DNA from: an uncultured Ruminococcus sp.
GTDB taxonomy: Bacteria > Bacillota > Clostridia > Oscillospirales > Ruminococcaceae
Assembly (NCBI GenBank): GCA_902787825.1
Contig: CADAHS010000009.1
Coordinates: 1-64,000, forward strand
Direction: 5' to 3'
DNA length: 64,000 bases
Numbering within the stretch: position 1 is the stretch's first letter; each line of letters starts with the position of its first letter. Below, piece by piece: positions 43,078 through 51,521 of the stretch. Below the pieces are notes generated by a model. It was not told the DNA's origin and made no database searches. It saw only the letters and a program-made list of their open reading frames with translations. Position numbers and translations under genes: made by a program.

Positions 43078-43106
43078 TTTACAGCAAAAAAGTTTTGTGC
43101 TATAAT
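43078..43106 (+). promoter_or_regulatory. purA promoter
   Basis: TTTACA (43078-43083), 17 nt, TATAAT (43101-43106). No purine riboswitch is seen in the 70-nt leader. Confidence 0.75.
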
Positions 43107-43178
43107 TATCTGGTGAGATTGTGCACATTCGTGTGCTAACACGTTAAAACGGCTTTTTAAGCTAAGGAGGACATAATA

Positions 43179-44468
43179 ATGGTTAGAGCGATAGTTGGAG
43201 CTAACTGGGGCGACGAGGGTAAGGGTAAGCTTACCGATATGATGGCTCAGGAGTCTGATATCGTGATCAGATTTCAGGGCGGTGCAAATGCAGGACACAC
43301 CATTGTAAATCACTATGGAAAGTTCGCTCTGCACACTCTGCCGTCGGGCGTTTTCTATGACCATACAACAAATATAATCGGAAACGGTGTTGCGCTTGAT
43401 GTAAAGAAATTCTTTGACGAGGTGAGTGACGTTACATCAAAAGGCGTACCAATGCCTAAGATACTCATTTCCGACAGAGCGCAGATGGTAATGCCGTACC
43501 ACGTTCTTTTCGATCAGTACGAAGAAGAAAGACTGGGCAAGGCAAGCTTTGGCTCCACAAAGTCCGGCATCGCACCTTTCTATTCAGATAAGTATGCAAA
43601 GATCGGCTTCCAGGTGCAGGAGCTTTTTGATGAGGCTTCTCTCAAGGAGAAGATCCATAGAGTTCTTGAGCAGAAAAATATTCTTCTCAAGCATATGTAT
43701 AATAAGCCTGAGATCGACGAAACAGAGCTTTTTGATACCCTTATGGAATACAAGAAAATGGTAGAGCCTTATGTGTGTGACGTTTCCGCATTCCTTTGGG
43801 ACGCTCTAAAACAGGGTAAGAATATCCTTCTCGAAGGTCAGCTTGGTTCACTTAAAGACCCTGACCATGGCATCTATCCTATGGTGACATCTTCGTCAAC
43901 ACTTGCAGCTTACGGTGCGATCGGCGCAGGTCTGCCTCCGTATGAAATAAAGACTATCGTTACCGTTGTAAAGGCGTATTCATCTGCCGTTGGTGCAGGC
44001 GAGTTCGTTTCTGAGATATTCGGCGAAGAGGCTGAGGAACTCAGAAAGCGTGGAGGAGACGGAGGCGAGTACGGCGCAACTACCCATAGACCAAGAAGAA
44101 TGGGCTGGTTCGACTGTGTCGCTACCAAGTATGGCTGCCGTATCCAGGGAACAACAGATGTCGCATTTACCGTCATCGACGTGCTCGGCTATCTTGATAA
44201 GATCCCTGTGTGCGTTGGCTATGAGCTCGACGGCGAGGTCATCACAGATTTCCCGACTACTCAGAAGCTCAAAAACTGTAAGCCTGTCCTTGAAGTGCTT
44301 GATGGCTGGAAAACTGATATCAGAGGCATCAGGAATTATGAGGACCTTCCTGAGAACTGTAAAAAATATATCGACTTTGTTGAACAGCATATCGGCTTCC
44401 CGATCACAATGGTCTCAAACGGACCTTCAAGAGATGACATCATCTACAGAACAAGCAAGCTCAAATGA
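43179..44468 (+). CDS. purA: Adenylosuccinate synthetase
   Basis: A 429-residue GTP-dependent ligase joining IMP and aspartate to adenylosuccinate on the way to AMP. Seen: GANWGDEGKGKLTDMMA at 6-22 (the family GWGDEGKGK loop), QGGANAGHTIV (catalytic His), GSTKSGIAPFYSDK near 127, LLEGQLGSLKDPDHGIYPMVTSSS, and TTHRPRRMGWFDCVA. The length is standard. AAGGAGGACATAATA precedes the ATG. It is monocistronic, with a promoter and a hairpin terminator. Confidence 0.97.
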   Translation: MVRAIVGANWGDEGKGKLTDMMAQESDIVIRFQGGANAGHTIVNHYGKFALHTLPSGVFYDHTTNIIGNGVALDVKKFFDEVSDVTSKGVPMPKILISDRAQMVMPYHVLFDQYEEERLGKASFGSTKSGIAPFYSDKYAKIGFQVQELFDEASLKEKIHRVLEQKNILLKHMYNKPEIDETELFDTLMEYKKMVEPYVCDVSAFLWDALKQGKNILLEGQLGSLKDPDHGIYPMVTSSSTLAAYGAIGAGLPPYEIKTIVTVVKAYSSAVGAGEFVSEIFGEEAEELRKRGGDGGEYGATTHRPRRMGWFDCVATKYGCRIQGTTDVAFTVIDVLGYLDKIPVCVGYELDGEVITDFPTTQKLKNCKPVLEVLDGWKTDIRGIRNYEDLPENCKKYIDFVEQHIGFPITMVSNGPSRDDIIYRTSKLK

Positions 44469-44473
44469 TCCCG

Positions 44474-44504
44474 CAAAGGACACCGCTGAATGTGGTGTCC
44501 TTTT
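44474..44504 (+). terminator. purA terminator
   Basis: AAAGGACACC / GGTGTCCTTT stem with a 9-nt loop, then TAGATTTTT. Confidence 0.88.
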
Positions 44505-44512
44505 AGATTTTT

Positions 44513-44547
44513 AGAAATAAGAGGTAAGAAATAAGAAATAAGAGATC
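44513..44547 (+). repeat. Second heptamer array (five units)
   Basis: AGAAATA, AGAGGTA, AGAAATA, AGAAATA, AGAGATC directly in tandem, the same unit as at 40856, placed right after the purA terminator. Confidence 0.82.
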
Positions 44548-44658
44548 AAGGCAGGAAGATGAGGGCAAGCTTTGGTATCCAATCTCTGACAGATAACCCC
44601 TTGCCCATTGCCTATTTCAGCCAAAAGGTTAAAATTTCTTGAAATCGGATAAAAGCAC

Positions 44659-44687
44659 TTGAAAAATGTTTGAGTATGAGTTATAAT
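44659..44687 (+). promoter_or_regulatory. Promoter of the NifU-like/GGGtGRT pair
   Basis: TTGAAA (44659-44664), 17 nt, TATAAT (44682-44687). A weak hairpin (AATGTA / TACATT) follows in the leader at about 44695-44713. Confidence 0.75.
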
Positions 44688-44740
44688 ATCATTGAATGTA
44701 TTTCTCATACATTGACAATTAATTTGAGAGGAGTTTAATA

Positions 44741-45433
44741 ATGATCTATTCTCACGAAGTTGAAACAATGTGCCCTATCGCACAGGGCGTTGCTCACGGT
44801 GCAGCTCCGATCCCGGAGGAAGCTAAGTGGGTGAAGGCAAAAGAGATAAAGGATATCTCTGGCTTTACACACGGTATCGGCTGGTGTGCGCCTCAGCAGG
44901 GAACCTGCAAGCTCACACTCAATGTAAAGGAAGGCGTAATACAGGAAGCTCTGGTAGAAACTATCGGCTGCTCGGGTATGACCCACTCCGCAGCTATGGC
45001 AGCAGAGATCCTGCCCGGCAGAACGATCCTTGAGGCTCTCAATACAGACCTCGTTTGCGATGCTATCAATACCGCTATGAGAGAGCTGTTCCTTCAGATC
45101 GTTTACGGTCGTTCACAGAGTGCATTCTCTGAGGGCGGACTCGTAGTAGGCGCTGGACTTGAAGACCTCGGAAAGGGACTTCGTTCACAGGTCGGCACAA
45201 TGTACGGAACACTTGCAAAGGGACCTCGTTATCTTGAAATGACAGACGGCTATGTAACAAAGCTGGCTCTCAATGAGGACAATGAGATCATCGGATATAA
45301 ATTCGTTAACTTCGGCAAGATGATGGATTTCATCAAGGCAGGCGACGATGCTAATACAGCATTTGAGAAGGCTCAGGGTCAGTACGGCAGAGTTGATGAC
45401 GCTGTTAAGCTCGTTGACCCGAGAAAGGAATAA
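44741..45433 (+). CDS. NifU/IscU-like protein paired with GGGtGRT protein
   Basis: A 230-residue cytoplasmic protein whose middle resembles the NifU N-terminal (IscU) scaffold fold. Cysteines lie at 11, 49, 56, 77 and 106; Cys49, Cys77 and Cys106 occupy an IscU-like order (GWCAPQQGTCKL, ETIGCSGMTHS, DLVCDAI). The last third is Gly- and acidic-rich and is not IscU-like. Databases label such proteins iron-sulfur cluster assembly scaffold by similarity; no function is established. AGAGGAGT precedes the ATG. It shares a promoter and terminator with the GGGtGRT gene 14 nt downstream. Codon use (many GCT, GGT, GTT) suggests high expression. Confidence 0.8.
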   Translation: MIYSHEVETMCPIAQGVAHGAAPIPEEAKWVKAKEIKDISGFTHGIGWCAPQQGTCKLTLNVKEGVIQEALVETIGCSGMTHSAAMAAEILPGRTILEALNTDLVCDAINTAMRELFLQIVYGRSQSAFSEGGLVVGAGLEDLGKGLRSQVGTMYGTLAKGPRYLEMTDGYVTKLALNEDNEIIGYKFVNFGKMMDFIKAGDDANTAFEKAQGQYGRVDDAVKLVDPRKE

Positions 45434-45447
45434 GGAGGTAACGGATC

Positions 45448-46449
45448 ATGGCATTGTTTGAATCATATGAGAGAAGAGAAAAGCAGATACTCGCTGTTAT
45501 AAAGGAGTATGGCATCAATTCTATAGAAGAATGTGCAGACGTTTGCAAGCAAAAGGGTCTTGACATCTACGCTCTGGTAGAGAAGATCCAGCCGATCTGC
45601 TTTGAAAATGCAAAGTGGGCTTACACAGTAGGCTGTGCTATCGCAATCAAGAAGGGCTGCAAGAAGGCTTCAGAAGCAGCAGCTGCTATCGGTGAGGGAC
45701 TTCAGGCTTTCTGTATCCCAGGTTCTGTAGCTGACCAGAGAAAGGTTGGTCTTGGACACGGAAACCTCGGAAAGATGCTGCTTGAAGAGGATACAGAGTG
45801 CTTTGCATTCCTCGCAGGTCACGAGTCATTCGCTGCAGCAGAAGGCGCTATCGGTATCGCTGAGAAGGCTAACAAGGTTAGACAGAAGCCTCTGAGAGTG
45901 ATCCTTAACGGACTTGGTAAGGACGCAGCTCAGATCATCGCTCGTATCAACGGCTTTACATATGTTGAAACAGAGATGGATTATGAGAAGAACGAGGTCA
46001 AGGAAGTATTCCGTAAGGCATACTCAAACGGACTTCGTGCAAAGGTAAACTGCTACGGTGCAAACGACGTAAGAGAAGGCGTTGCTATCATGTGGAAGGA
46101 GAACGTTGACGTTTCTATCACAGGTAACTCCACCAACCCTACAAGATTCCAGCACCCGGTTGCAGGTACCTATAAGAAGGAAAGAATAGAAGCCGGAAAG
46201 AAGTACTTCTCCGTTGCATCAGGCGGCGGTACAGGAAGAACTCTGCACCCGGATAATATGGCTGCTGGTCCTGCTTCCTACGGTATGACAGATACTATGG
46301 GAAGAATGCATTCTGATGCTCAGTTCGCAGGTTCCTCCTCAGTTCCTGCTCACGTTGAAATGATGGGACTTATCGGCATGGGCAACAACCCGATGGTTGG
46401 TGCTACTGTTGCTTGTGCAGTTGCTGTTGAGGAAGCAATGAACAAGTGA
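45448..46449 (+). CDS. GGGtGRT protein
   Basis: A 333-residue cytoplasmic protein of the family named for its conserved GGGTGRT motif, here residues 259-265 within SVASGGGTGRTLHPDNMA. Other conserved parts are FCIPGSVADQRKVGLGHGNLGKMLLEE, CFAFLAGHESFAAAEGAIGIAEKA and the C-terminal MGLIGMGNNPMVGATVACAVAVE. It has at least five cysteines in the first 75 residues (29, 33, 51, 63, 71), possible metal ligands. The family is known only as a conserved pair with the NifU-like gene; I know of no demonstrated activity. Codon use is like that of rplS, pointing to high expression. Confidence 0.88.
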   Translation: MALFESYERREKQILAVIKEYGINSIEECADVCKQKGLDIYALVEKIQPICFENAKWAYTVGCAIAIKKGCKKASEAAAAIGEGLQAFCIPGSVADQRKVGLGHGNLGKMLLEEDTECFAFLAGHESFAAAEGAIGIAEKANKVRQKPLRVILNGLGKDAAQIIARINGFTYVETEMDYEKNEVKEVFRKAYSNGLRAKVNCYGANDVREGVAIMWKENVDVSITGNSTNPTRFQHPVAGTYKKERIEAGKKYFSVASGGGTGRTLHPDNMAAGPASYGMTDTMGRMHSDAQFAGSSSVPAHVEMMGLIGMGNNPMVGATVACAVAVEEAMNK

Positions 46450-46470
46450 TCTTGATGTGAACTTATACAA

Positions 46471-46513
46471 ATACCCCTGCTGCCTTGTTTTAAGGCGGCA
46501 AGGGTATTTTTTT
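46471..46513 (+). terminator. Terminator of the NifU-like/GGGtGRT pair
   Basis: ATACCCcTGCtGCCTT / AAGGCgGCAaGGGTAT stem followed by T7. Confidence 0.9.
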
Positions 46514-46538
46514 GCTGTTTTTTTATCGAAAATTATAT

Positions 46539-46568
46539 TTGATAAAATATAATTTGATAAAATATAAT
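46539..46568 (+). repeat. 15-bp tandem duplication
   Basis: TTGATAAAATATAAT occurs twice in direct succession (46539-46553, 46554-46568) in an AT-rich spacer downstream of the ung stop. No role is visible. Confidence 0.85.
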
Positions 46569-46641
46569 TGTGCACAATATATTATATGTGCCTTGCAGAT
46601 CTGTCTGCTCAACGATAAACTGTACGTTTTATTGGACAGTT

Positions 46642-47313
46642 TTAATCGCTTATCTCCCAGTTGATCGGCTGGATATTGTTGCTTATAAGAAATTCGTTTA
46701 CCTTTGAAAAGTGCCTGCACCCGAAAAATCCACGATATGCCGACAAAGGTGAGGGGTGGGGCGCTTGAAAAGTCCTGTGCAGCGGGTTTGTGACAAACTG
46801 AGCTTTAGCCCTTGCATTTGATCCCCACAGGATAAATGCTATCGGGTGATCGGCATCATTGAGCTTGCGTATCGCCGCATCGGTAAGTATCTCCCAGCCC
46901 TTTCCGCTGTGGGAATTGGCTTGTCCCTCACGAACTGTAAGCGATGTGTTCAGAAGCAGCACGCCCTGCCTTGCCCAGTCGGTCAGATCGCCGTTTTTGG
47001 GGATCGGACAGCCGATATCGTCATGCAGCTCCTTATAGATATTTTGCAGCGAAGGAGGCAGCGCAACGCCTTTTTTTACCGAAAAACAAAGACCATGAGC
47101 CTGCCCCGGCTCGTGATATGGGTCCTGTCCGATGATAACAGCTTTCACGTCCTCAAACGGAGTGTATCTGAATGCGTTGAAAATATCATACATATCCGGG
47201 TAGACATGATAATTGGCGTATTCACGCTTTAAAAACTCACGCAGCTGCAAATAATAATCCTTATGGAACTCATCGCCCAGAATATAGTCCCAGCTGTTTC
47301 CGATGTGTACCAT
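46642..47313 (-). CDS. ung: Uracil-DNA glycosylase
   Basis: A 223-residue family-1 glycosylase removing uracil from DNA. Seen: VIIGQDPYHEPGQAHGLCFSV (catalytic Asp in GQDPYH, about 62-82, read in parts), LLLNTSLTVREGQANSHSG, WGSNAR, and APHPSPLSAYRGFFGCRHF (catalytic His, Leu intercalation loop). The length is standard. Its start lies 2 nt after the stop of a 32-residue membrane protein gene, which suggests translational coupling, as its own ribosome site is poor. Confidence 0.97.
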   Translation of the reverse strand: MVHIGNSWDYILGDEFHKDYYLQLREFLKREYANYHVYPDMYDIFNAFRYTPFEDVKAVIIGQDPYHEPGQAHGLCFSVKKGVALPPSLQNIYKELHDDIGCPIPKNGDLTDWARQGVLLLNTSLTVREGQANSHSGKGWEILTDAAIRKLNDADHPIAFILWGSNARAKAQFVTNPLHRTFQAPHPSPLSAYRGFFGCRHFSKVNEFLISNNIQPINWEISD

Positions 47314-47315
47314 TA

Positions 47316-47414
47316 TCAGGAGAATGCAGCGGCTACGATAAAGCCGAGTATCATTACAGCGACAACAGCCAGCACGATTATACGCATTATCAAGGGTTTC
47401 TTCTGATTATTCAT
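47316..47414 (-). CDS. Small membrane protein (32 residues)
   Basis: An ORF of 32 residues just upstream of ung: MNNQKKPLIMR, a single hydrophobic helix (IIVLAVVAVMILGFIVAAA), then FS. AAAGGACGGTC precedes the ATG and a promoter lies 50 nt further up, so it is the first gene of the ung transcript. The basic cytosolic end with one helix resembles DUF4044-type miniproteins, a tentative match. Its stop and the ung start are separated by 2 nt. Confidence 0.65.
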   Translation of the reverse strand: MNNQKKPLIMRIIVLAVVAVMILGFIVAAAFS

Positions 47415-47456
47415 AATTTTGACCGTCCTTTCATTCTTATGCAATGCTTAACATAC

Positions 47457-47485
47457 ATTTTAGCATATTTGCACGATAATTGCAA
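47457..47485 (-). promoter_or_regulatory. Promoter of the miniprotein-ung operon
   Basis: TTGCAA (47485-47480), 17 nt, TAAAAT (47462-47457) on the minus strand. Confidence 0.65.
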
Positions 47486-47547
47486 GTGGTTTGGGTATGA
47501 GAAAAATATCTTTGAAACAAATAGCAGACAAATTTTGTCCGAAATAC

Positions 47548-47576
47548 TTGAAATATTTTGTACATTGTGTTATAAT
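47548..47576 (+). promoter_or_regulatory. Promoter of the PAS-GGDEF-EAL gene
   Basis: TTGAAA (47548-47553), 17 nt, TATAAT (47571-47576). Confidence 0.75.
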
Positions 47577-47617
47577 GTAAATAAATTATTATTAATTCTC
47601 CGTGAGGAGGGAAGAAA

Positions 47618-50017
47618 ATGTCAGTATACAAGGGGAATTTCCCATATTGCATTATGGATCTTGATGACAAAGATCATCCGGTATATGTCAACGAGGCGTA
47701 TCTGAAGATATTCGGTTTTACTATTGAAGATTATGAAAACGGACGGATCGACTTTTCAAAGCTTATGTCTGATGAGGACAAGCGTGAGCTTGATGAGATG
47801 TGGAGCAAAAACGAACCGTTTTATTATCTTCGTCAACATATGCTCAGAAAAGATGGCAGTAAGATACTTGTTGACACGGTGTCTTTTTCGTATGAAAAGG
47901 ACGGCAGAAAATATTTGCAGACTGCTTTCAGCAACTATTCCCACCAGAAGGATCTGATGAGCAAGAACGTTTCGTACCGTAAGGAGCTTGACATTCTGAC
48001 AAGTGATATTGTCGGAGGGGTCGCTGTATTGTACGCTGATGATCTGAAAATACACCGCTGCAACAACGAGTTCAGAAGGATGCTTGATGTTGAGCAGAAC
48101 GCAGACGTCCCGCCGCTTGAGTTTTATACTGATGAGAGTGGGATCGCAGCTGTGAAGTCTGCAATCAGTGAGGCGATAAAAAACGAAATCCCTGTCGAGA
48201 TAGAGCTTTGTCTGAGGATCGAGGGTAATGACAAGTGTTTCAGACTGGTCGGCAGATACTTTGACAAGGTCGATGGCAGGGAGCTTGTCTACTGCATACT
48301 GTATGATGTTACCAATGAAAAGCGTATGCGTTCAGAGATAGAGCTTCAGGCTGCAAGATACAGGTTTATCACAAAGAGTATTGATTATATTTTTATTGAT
48401 TACGATGTTCAAAGCGACACGCTGACCTTTTCAAACAGTATCAACCGCTATGGAGATTCGGTCGTTGAGAATTATATTTCACAGCACAAGGCTGATAATA
48501 ATATACATCCAGACGATATGCATATCTTCACGACATCATGCAACAATTTTCTCAGCAGACCTTATAATGGTGAGTTTGAGTTCAGGACGAGGTCGTTCGA
48601 TGATGATTACACCTGGTACAAGCTATCGCTGACAAGTGTTGCTGACCAGTTCAGACAGGTTTCCAAGGTTTACGGAGTGATGAATAATATTCAGGATCTC
48701 AAGAAGCTTTCAAAGCGTGTTGAGATGGACAATGAATACATCAATTATCTTATCACGACAGACAGTGTTACGGGAATGCTCAATTACAAGACGTTTGTAT
48801 CAAAGGCAGAGGAGCTGTTGAGAAACAAGGACAGCAGCTACGTTTATGCATTTGTATACTCTGATATCAATGGGTTTTCCTATGTAAATGACAATCTTGG
48901 TTTTGAGGCAGGCAACAAGATGCTGCGTGACTTCGGACAGCTTATCACCGATCTTCCGACAAACGTGATCGCAAGCCGGATCTACTCGGATTACTTTACC
49001 GGGCTTTACCGTGCAAGGACTGTCAGTGAGCTTATTTCAAGCATAAATGCAAGAAACAAGGATTTTTATATCCAGCAGCAGAAGCTTATCCCCGGAAGCA
49101 ATCTGAACATATGTGCGGGCGTATACATCTGTGAGGACGGTGTAGACGTTTCAAGAGCAGTGTTCAACGCTAATCTTGCACGAAAGAGCGTCAAGGGAGT
49201 TTCTCACGGTGACTGCGGACTTTACGATCCGCAGATGCATATTCAGCGTGCAAGGGAGCAGAAGATCGCAAACGAGCTTAATTCAGCTATTGATTCCGGA
49301 CTTATTGAGATGTTCCTTCAGCCAAAATTCTCTATGGACACAATGGAGGTAATTGGTGCTGAGGCGTTGGCAAGGTGGCGCAATGTTGACGGAACGTACA
49401 TAATGCCGGGCGAGTTCATCGCTGTGCTTGAAAAGGTCGGATACATCGACGAGCTTGATTTTTACATCTACGAACAGGTGCTGCACACTCTTGTTGAGTG
49501 GAAAAAAGGCGGAAAGAAGCTGCTTCCGATATCGGTCAACTTTTCCAGACAGCACGTCCGTCGGGCAGACTATGTGGACAAGATAATCACAATGGCAAAG
49601 GAACACGATGTTTCGCCTCAATACATTGAGATCGAGATAACCGAGTCATGCTTCGGTGATGATCTTGACAAGCTGTTCAAGGATATGTCAAAGCTTCAGG
49701 ATGCCGGTTTCCGGATAGATATTGATGATTTCGGAGTAAGCTACTCAACACTCGGCGTTCTGATGAATGCGCCTGTGGATATGGTCAAGATAGACAAGTC
49801 GTTTATCAACGATCTTACCACTGATGAGCGTGAGAGGCTGTATGTCAAGAATATCTGTCAGCTCATCTCGACAATGGACAAGGATCTGTTGTTTGAGGGC
49901 GTTGAAACAAGCGAACAGGCGCAGATCCTTTGTGAGATAGGCTACACTAAGGCGCAGGGCTGGCTGTTCGACAAGGCTCTGCCTTTGGCGGTGTTCAATG
50001 AAAAGTATATGAAATAA
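47618..50017 (+). CDS. PAS-GGDEF-EAL protein, probable c-di-GMP phosphodiesterase
   Basis: A 799-residue cytoplasmic signalling protein with no membrane segment. PAS-like parts cover about 1-110, 120-235 and 245-370. A GGDEF-like domain follows (about 385-535), but its signature is SDYF (IYSDYFTGLY), so it is probably inactive as a cyclase. The EAL domain (about 545-795) is complete: GAEALARW, VNFSRQHV, IEIEITES, IDIDDFGVSYS, VKIDKSF, EGVET and QGWLFDKALP retain the metal and catalytic residues. It would hydrolyse c-di-GMP under PAS control. AGGAGGGAAG precedes the ATG. Confidence 0.92.
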   Translation: MSVYKGNFPYCIMDLDDKDHPVYVNEAYLKIFGFTIEDYENGRIDFSKLMSDEDKRELDEMWSKNEPFYYLRQHMLRKDGSKILVDTVSFSYEKDGRKYLQTAFSNYSHQKDLMSKNVSYRKELDILTSDIVGGVAVLYADDLKIHRCNNEFRRMLDVEQNADVPPLEFYTDESGIAAVKSAISEAIKNEIPVEIELCLRIEGNDKCFRLVGRYFDKVDGRELVYCILYDVTNEKRMRSEIELQAARYRFITKSIDYIFIDYDVQSDTLTFSNSINRYGDSVVENYISQHKADNNIHPDDMHIFTTSCNNFLSRPYNGEFEFRTRSFDDDYTWYKLSLTSVADQFRQVSKVYGVMNNIQDLKKLSKRVEMDNEYINYLITTDSVTGMLNYKTFVSKAEELLRNKDSSYVYAFVYSDINGFSYVNDNLGFEAGNKMLRDFGQLITDLPTNVIASRIYSDYFTGLYRARTVSELISSINARNKDFYIQQQKLIPGSNLNICAGVYICEDGVDVSRAVFNANLARKSVKGVSHGDCGLYDPQMHIQRAREQKIANELNSAIDSGLIEMFLQPKFSMDTMEVIGAEALARWRNVDGTYIMPGEFIAVLEKVGYIDELDFYIYEQVLHTLVEWKKGGKKLLPISVNFSRQHVRRADYVDKIITMAKEHDVSPQYIEIEITESCFGDDLDKLFKDMSKLQDAGFRIDIDDFGVSYSTLGVLMNAPVDMVKIDKSFINDLTTDERERLYVKNICQLISTMDKDLLFEGVETSEQAQILCEIGYTKAQGWLFDKALPLAVFNEKYMK

Positions 50018-50018
50018 A

Positions 50019-50048
50019 AAAATGGAGACCAAAGCGGTCTCCATTTTT
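50019..50048. terminator. Bidirectional terminator
   Basis: AATGGAGACC / GGTCTCCATT with a 5-nt loop, flanked by A- and T-tracts, between the convergent EAL gene and TSCPD gene. Confidence 0.9.
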
Positions 50049-50057
50049 GTTTTGGTT

Positions 50058-50303
50058 TTACTTATATGCTTTCAAAGCTTGTGCGAGCTGATCGGGGCAG
50101 GAAGTTCCTTTGCCGTTGCAGTTGACACCTTCAAGCTTTTGGATCACCTCATCTGCTTTCATGCCTTCGACAAGCCTGCCGATACCCTGCAAGTTTCCGT
50201 TGCAGCCGCCTGTAAATCTGACATTGCGCACAATGCCGTCGTCAATCTCAAAATCTATCTGACGTGAACAAACGCCCTTGGGCTTATAGCTACACTTTTT
50301 CAT
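50058..50303 (-). CDS. TSCPD-domain protein (TIGR03905-like)
   Basis: An 81-residue protein with four conserved cysteines: KKCSYKPKGVCSRQI at the start, TGGCNGNLQGIGRLVEGM in the middle, and GVNCNGKGTSCPDQLAQAL at the end. The name-giving TSCPD is present. The same domain closes vitamin B12-dependent ribonucleotide reductases; as a stand-alone protein its role is unknown (metal binding is likely). The start MKKCSY has CAGGAGGTACTT upstream. It follows the malic enzyme gene after 13 nt. Confidence 0.85.
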   Translation of the reverse strand: MKKCSYKPKGVCSRQIDFEIDDGIVRNVRFTGGCNGNLQGIGRLVEGMKADEVIQKLEGVNCNGKGTSCPDQLAQALKAYK

Positions 50304-50316
50304 AAGTACCTCCTGC

Positions 50317-51489
50317 TCATATTCTGGCAACGCCTGTATCTCTTGCTGCCTGCGCAACTGCATCTGCTACTGCGATGGGGACTTTTCTGTCAAACGAGTT
50401 CGGCAGGATAAACTCTGCACTCAGCTCATCGTCGCTTACGCAGCCTGCGATAGCTTTTGCCGCAGCCATTTTCATTTGCTCGTTTATATCCTTTGCTCTG
50501 ACTGCGAGGGCACCCTTGAAGATACCCGGGAAGGCGATGACATTGTTGATCTGGTTAGGGAAGTCTGAACGGCCTGTGCCGACGATGAACGCTCCGGCTT
50601 TCTTTGCGACATCAGGCATTATCTCCGGGACGGGGTTTGCCATTGCAAAGATTATCGGCTTATCAGCCATTGACTTTACCATTTCCTCGTTGACAAGGTT
50701 TGGTTTTGAAACGCCTACAAAGGCATCTGCACCCTTCAGAGCGTCGGCGAGAGTACCTGTGATATGTCTGCGGTTGGTGACCTTAGCCATTTCGGCATGA
50801 GCCTCGTTGAGCATCTTTCCGCCTTCGCAGATGATACCCTCACGGTCTACCATTATAAGCTCACCGACCCCGAGGCTGAGTATAAGCTTTCCGATCGCAC
50901 AGCCTGCTGCGCCGGCACCGTTTATGACCATTGTGATGTCGCTGATCTTTTTGCCTGCGACTTTGCAGGCGTTCATAAGTGCGGCTGCGACGACGATAGC
51001 GGTACCGTGCTGGTCATCGTGGAAAACCGGTATATCAAGCTTTTGTTTGAGCTTGGCTTCTATCTCAAAACATCTTGGCGCAGCGATATCCTCAAGGTTG
51101 ATGCCGCCGAAGCTATCGCCTATAAGCGCTATTGTATTTACTATCTCATCGACATCGTTTGATTTTATGCACAGCGGGAAGGCATCGACATCGGCAAACT
51201 CCTTGAAGAGGGCACATTTGCCTTCCATGACCGGCATACCTGCAAGTCCGCCGATATTTCCAAGACCCAGCACTGCGCTTCCATCGGTGATAACTGCGAC
51301 CAGGTTAGCACGCCTTGTCAGCTCGTAGGAAAGCTCGGGGTCCTTTTGTATTTCCAGACAGGGCTTTGCAACACCGGGTGTGTAAGCCAGCGTCAGATCC
51401 TGAGCGTTGTTTATTTTTGTTCTGGAGCAGACCTCGATCTTGCCCTTCCACTGTTTATGCATTTCAAGCGACTTTTCCATTGCGTCCAT
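50317..51489 (-). CDS. Malic enzyme
   Basis: A 390-residue compact bacterial malic enzyme, decarboxylating malate to pyruvate with NAD or NADP reduction. Seen: LAYTPGVAKPCLEI (about 33-46), VTDGSAVLGLGNIGGLAGMPVMEGK (parts at 67-91; general acid Lys), EDIAAPRCFEIE and IPVFHDDQHGTAIV (metal Asp pair, about 152-165), INGAGAAGCAIGKLI (nucleotide site) and GRSDFPNQINNVIAFPGIFKGAL. Cofactor preference cannot be assigned from this. No clear own promoter is visible; it may be read from the PHP gene, with the TSCPD gene following. Confidence 0.95.
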   Translation of the reverse strand: MDAMEKSLEMHKQWKGKIEVCSRTKINNAQDLTLAYTPGVAKPCLEIQKDPELSYELTRRANLVAVITDGSAVLGLGNIGGLAGMPVMEGKCALFKEFADVDAFPLCIKSNDVDEIVNTIALIGDSFGGINLEDIAAPRCFEIEAKLKQKLDIPVFHDDQHGTAIVVAAALMNACKVAGKKISDITMVINGAGAAGCAIGKLILSLGVGELIMVDREGIICEGGKMLNEAHAEMAKVTNRRHITGTLADALKGADAFVGVSKPNLVNEEMVKSMADKPIIFAMANPVPEIMPDVAKKAGAFIVGTGRSDFPNQINNVIAFPGIFKGALAVRAKDINEQMKMAAAKAIAGCVSDDELSAEFILPNSFDRKVPIAVADAVAQAARDTGVARI

Positions 51490-51521
51490 TTAACATTCCT
51501 CTTTCATATCTTAATCACTCT

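Noticed and set aside
43107..43178. Purine riboswitch in the purA leader
   Set aside because: The leader is only about 70 nt and lacks the conserved three-way junction and its TATA and loop motifs.
44550..44625. Long-loop inverted repeat GGGCAAG / CTTGCCC
   Set aside because: The arms are 7 bp apart by about 30 nt, in a spacer with no gene context; too weak to call.
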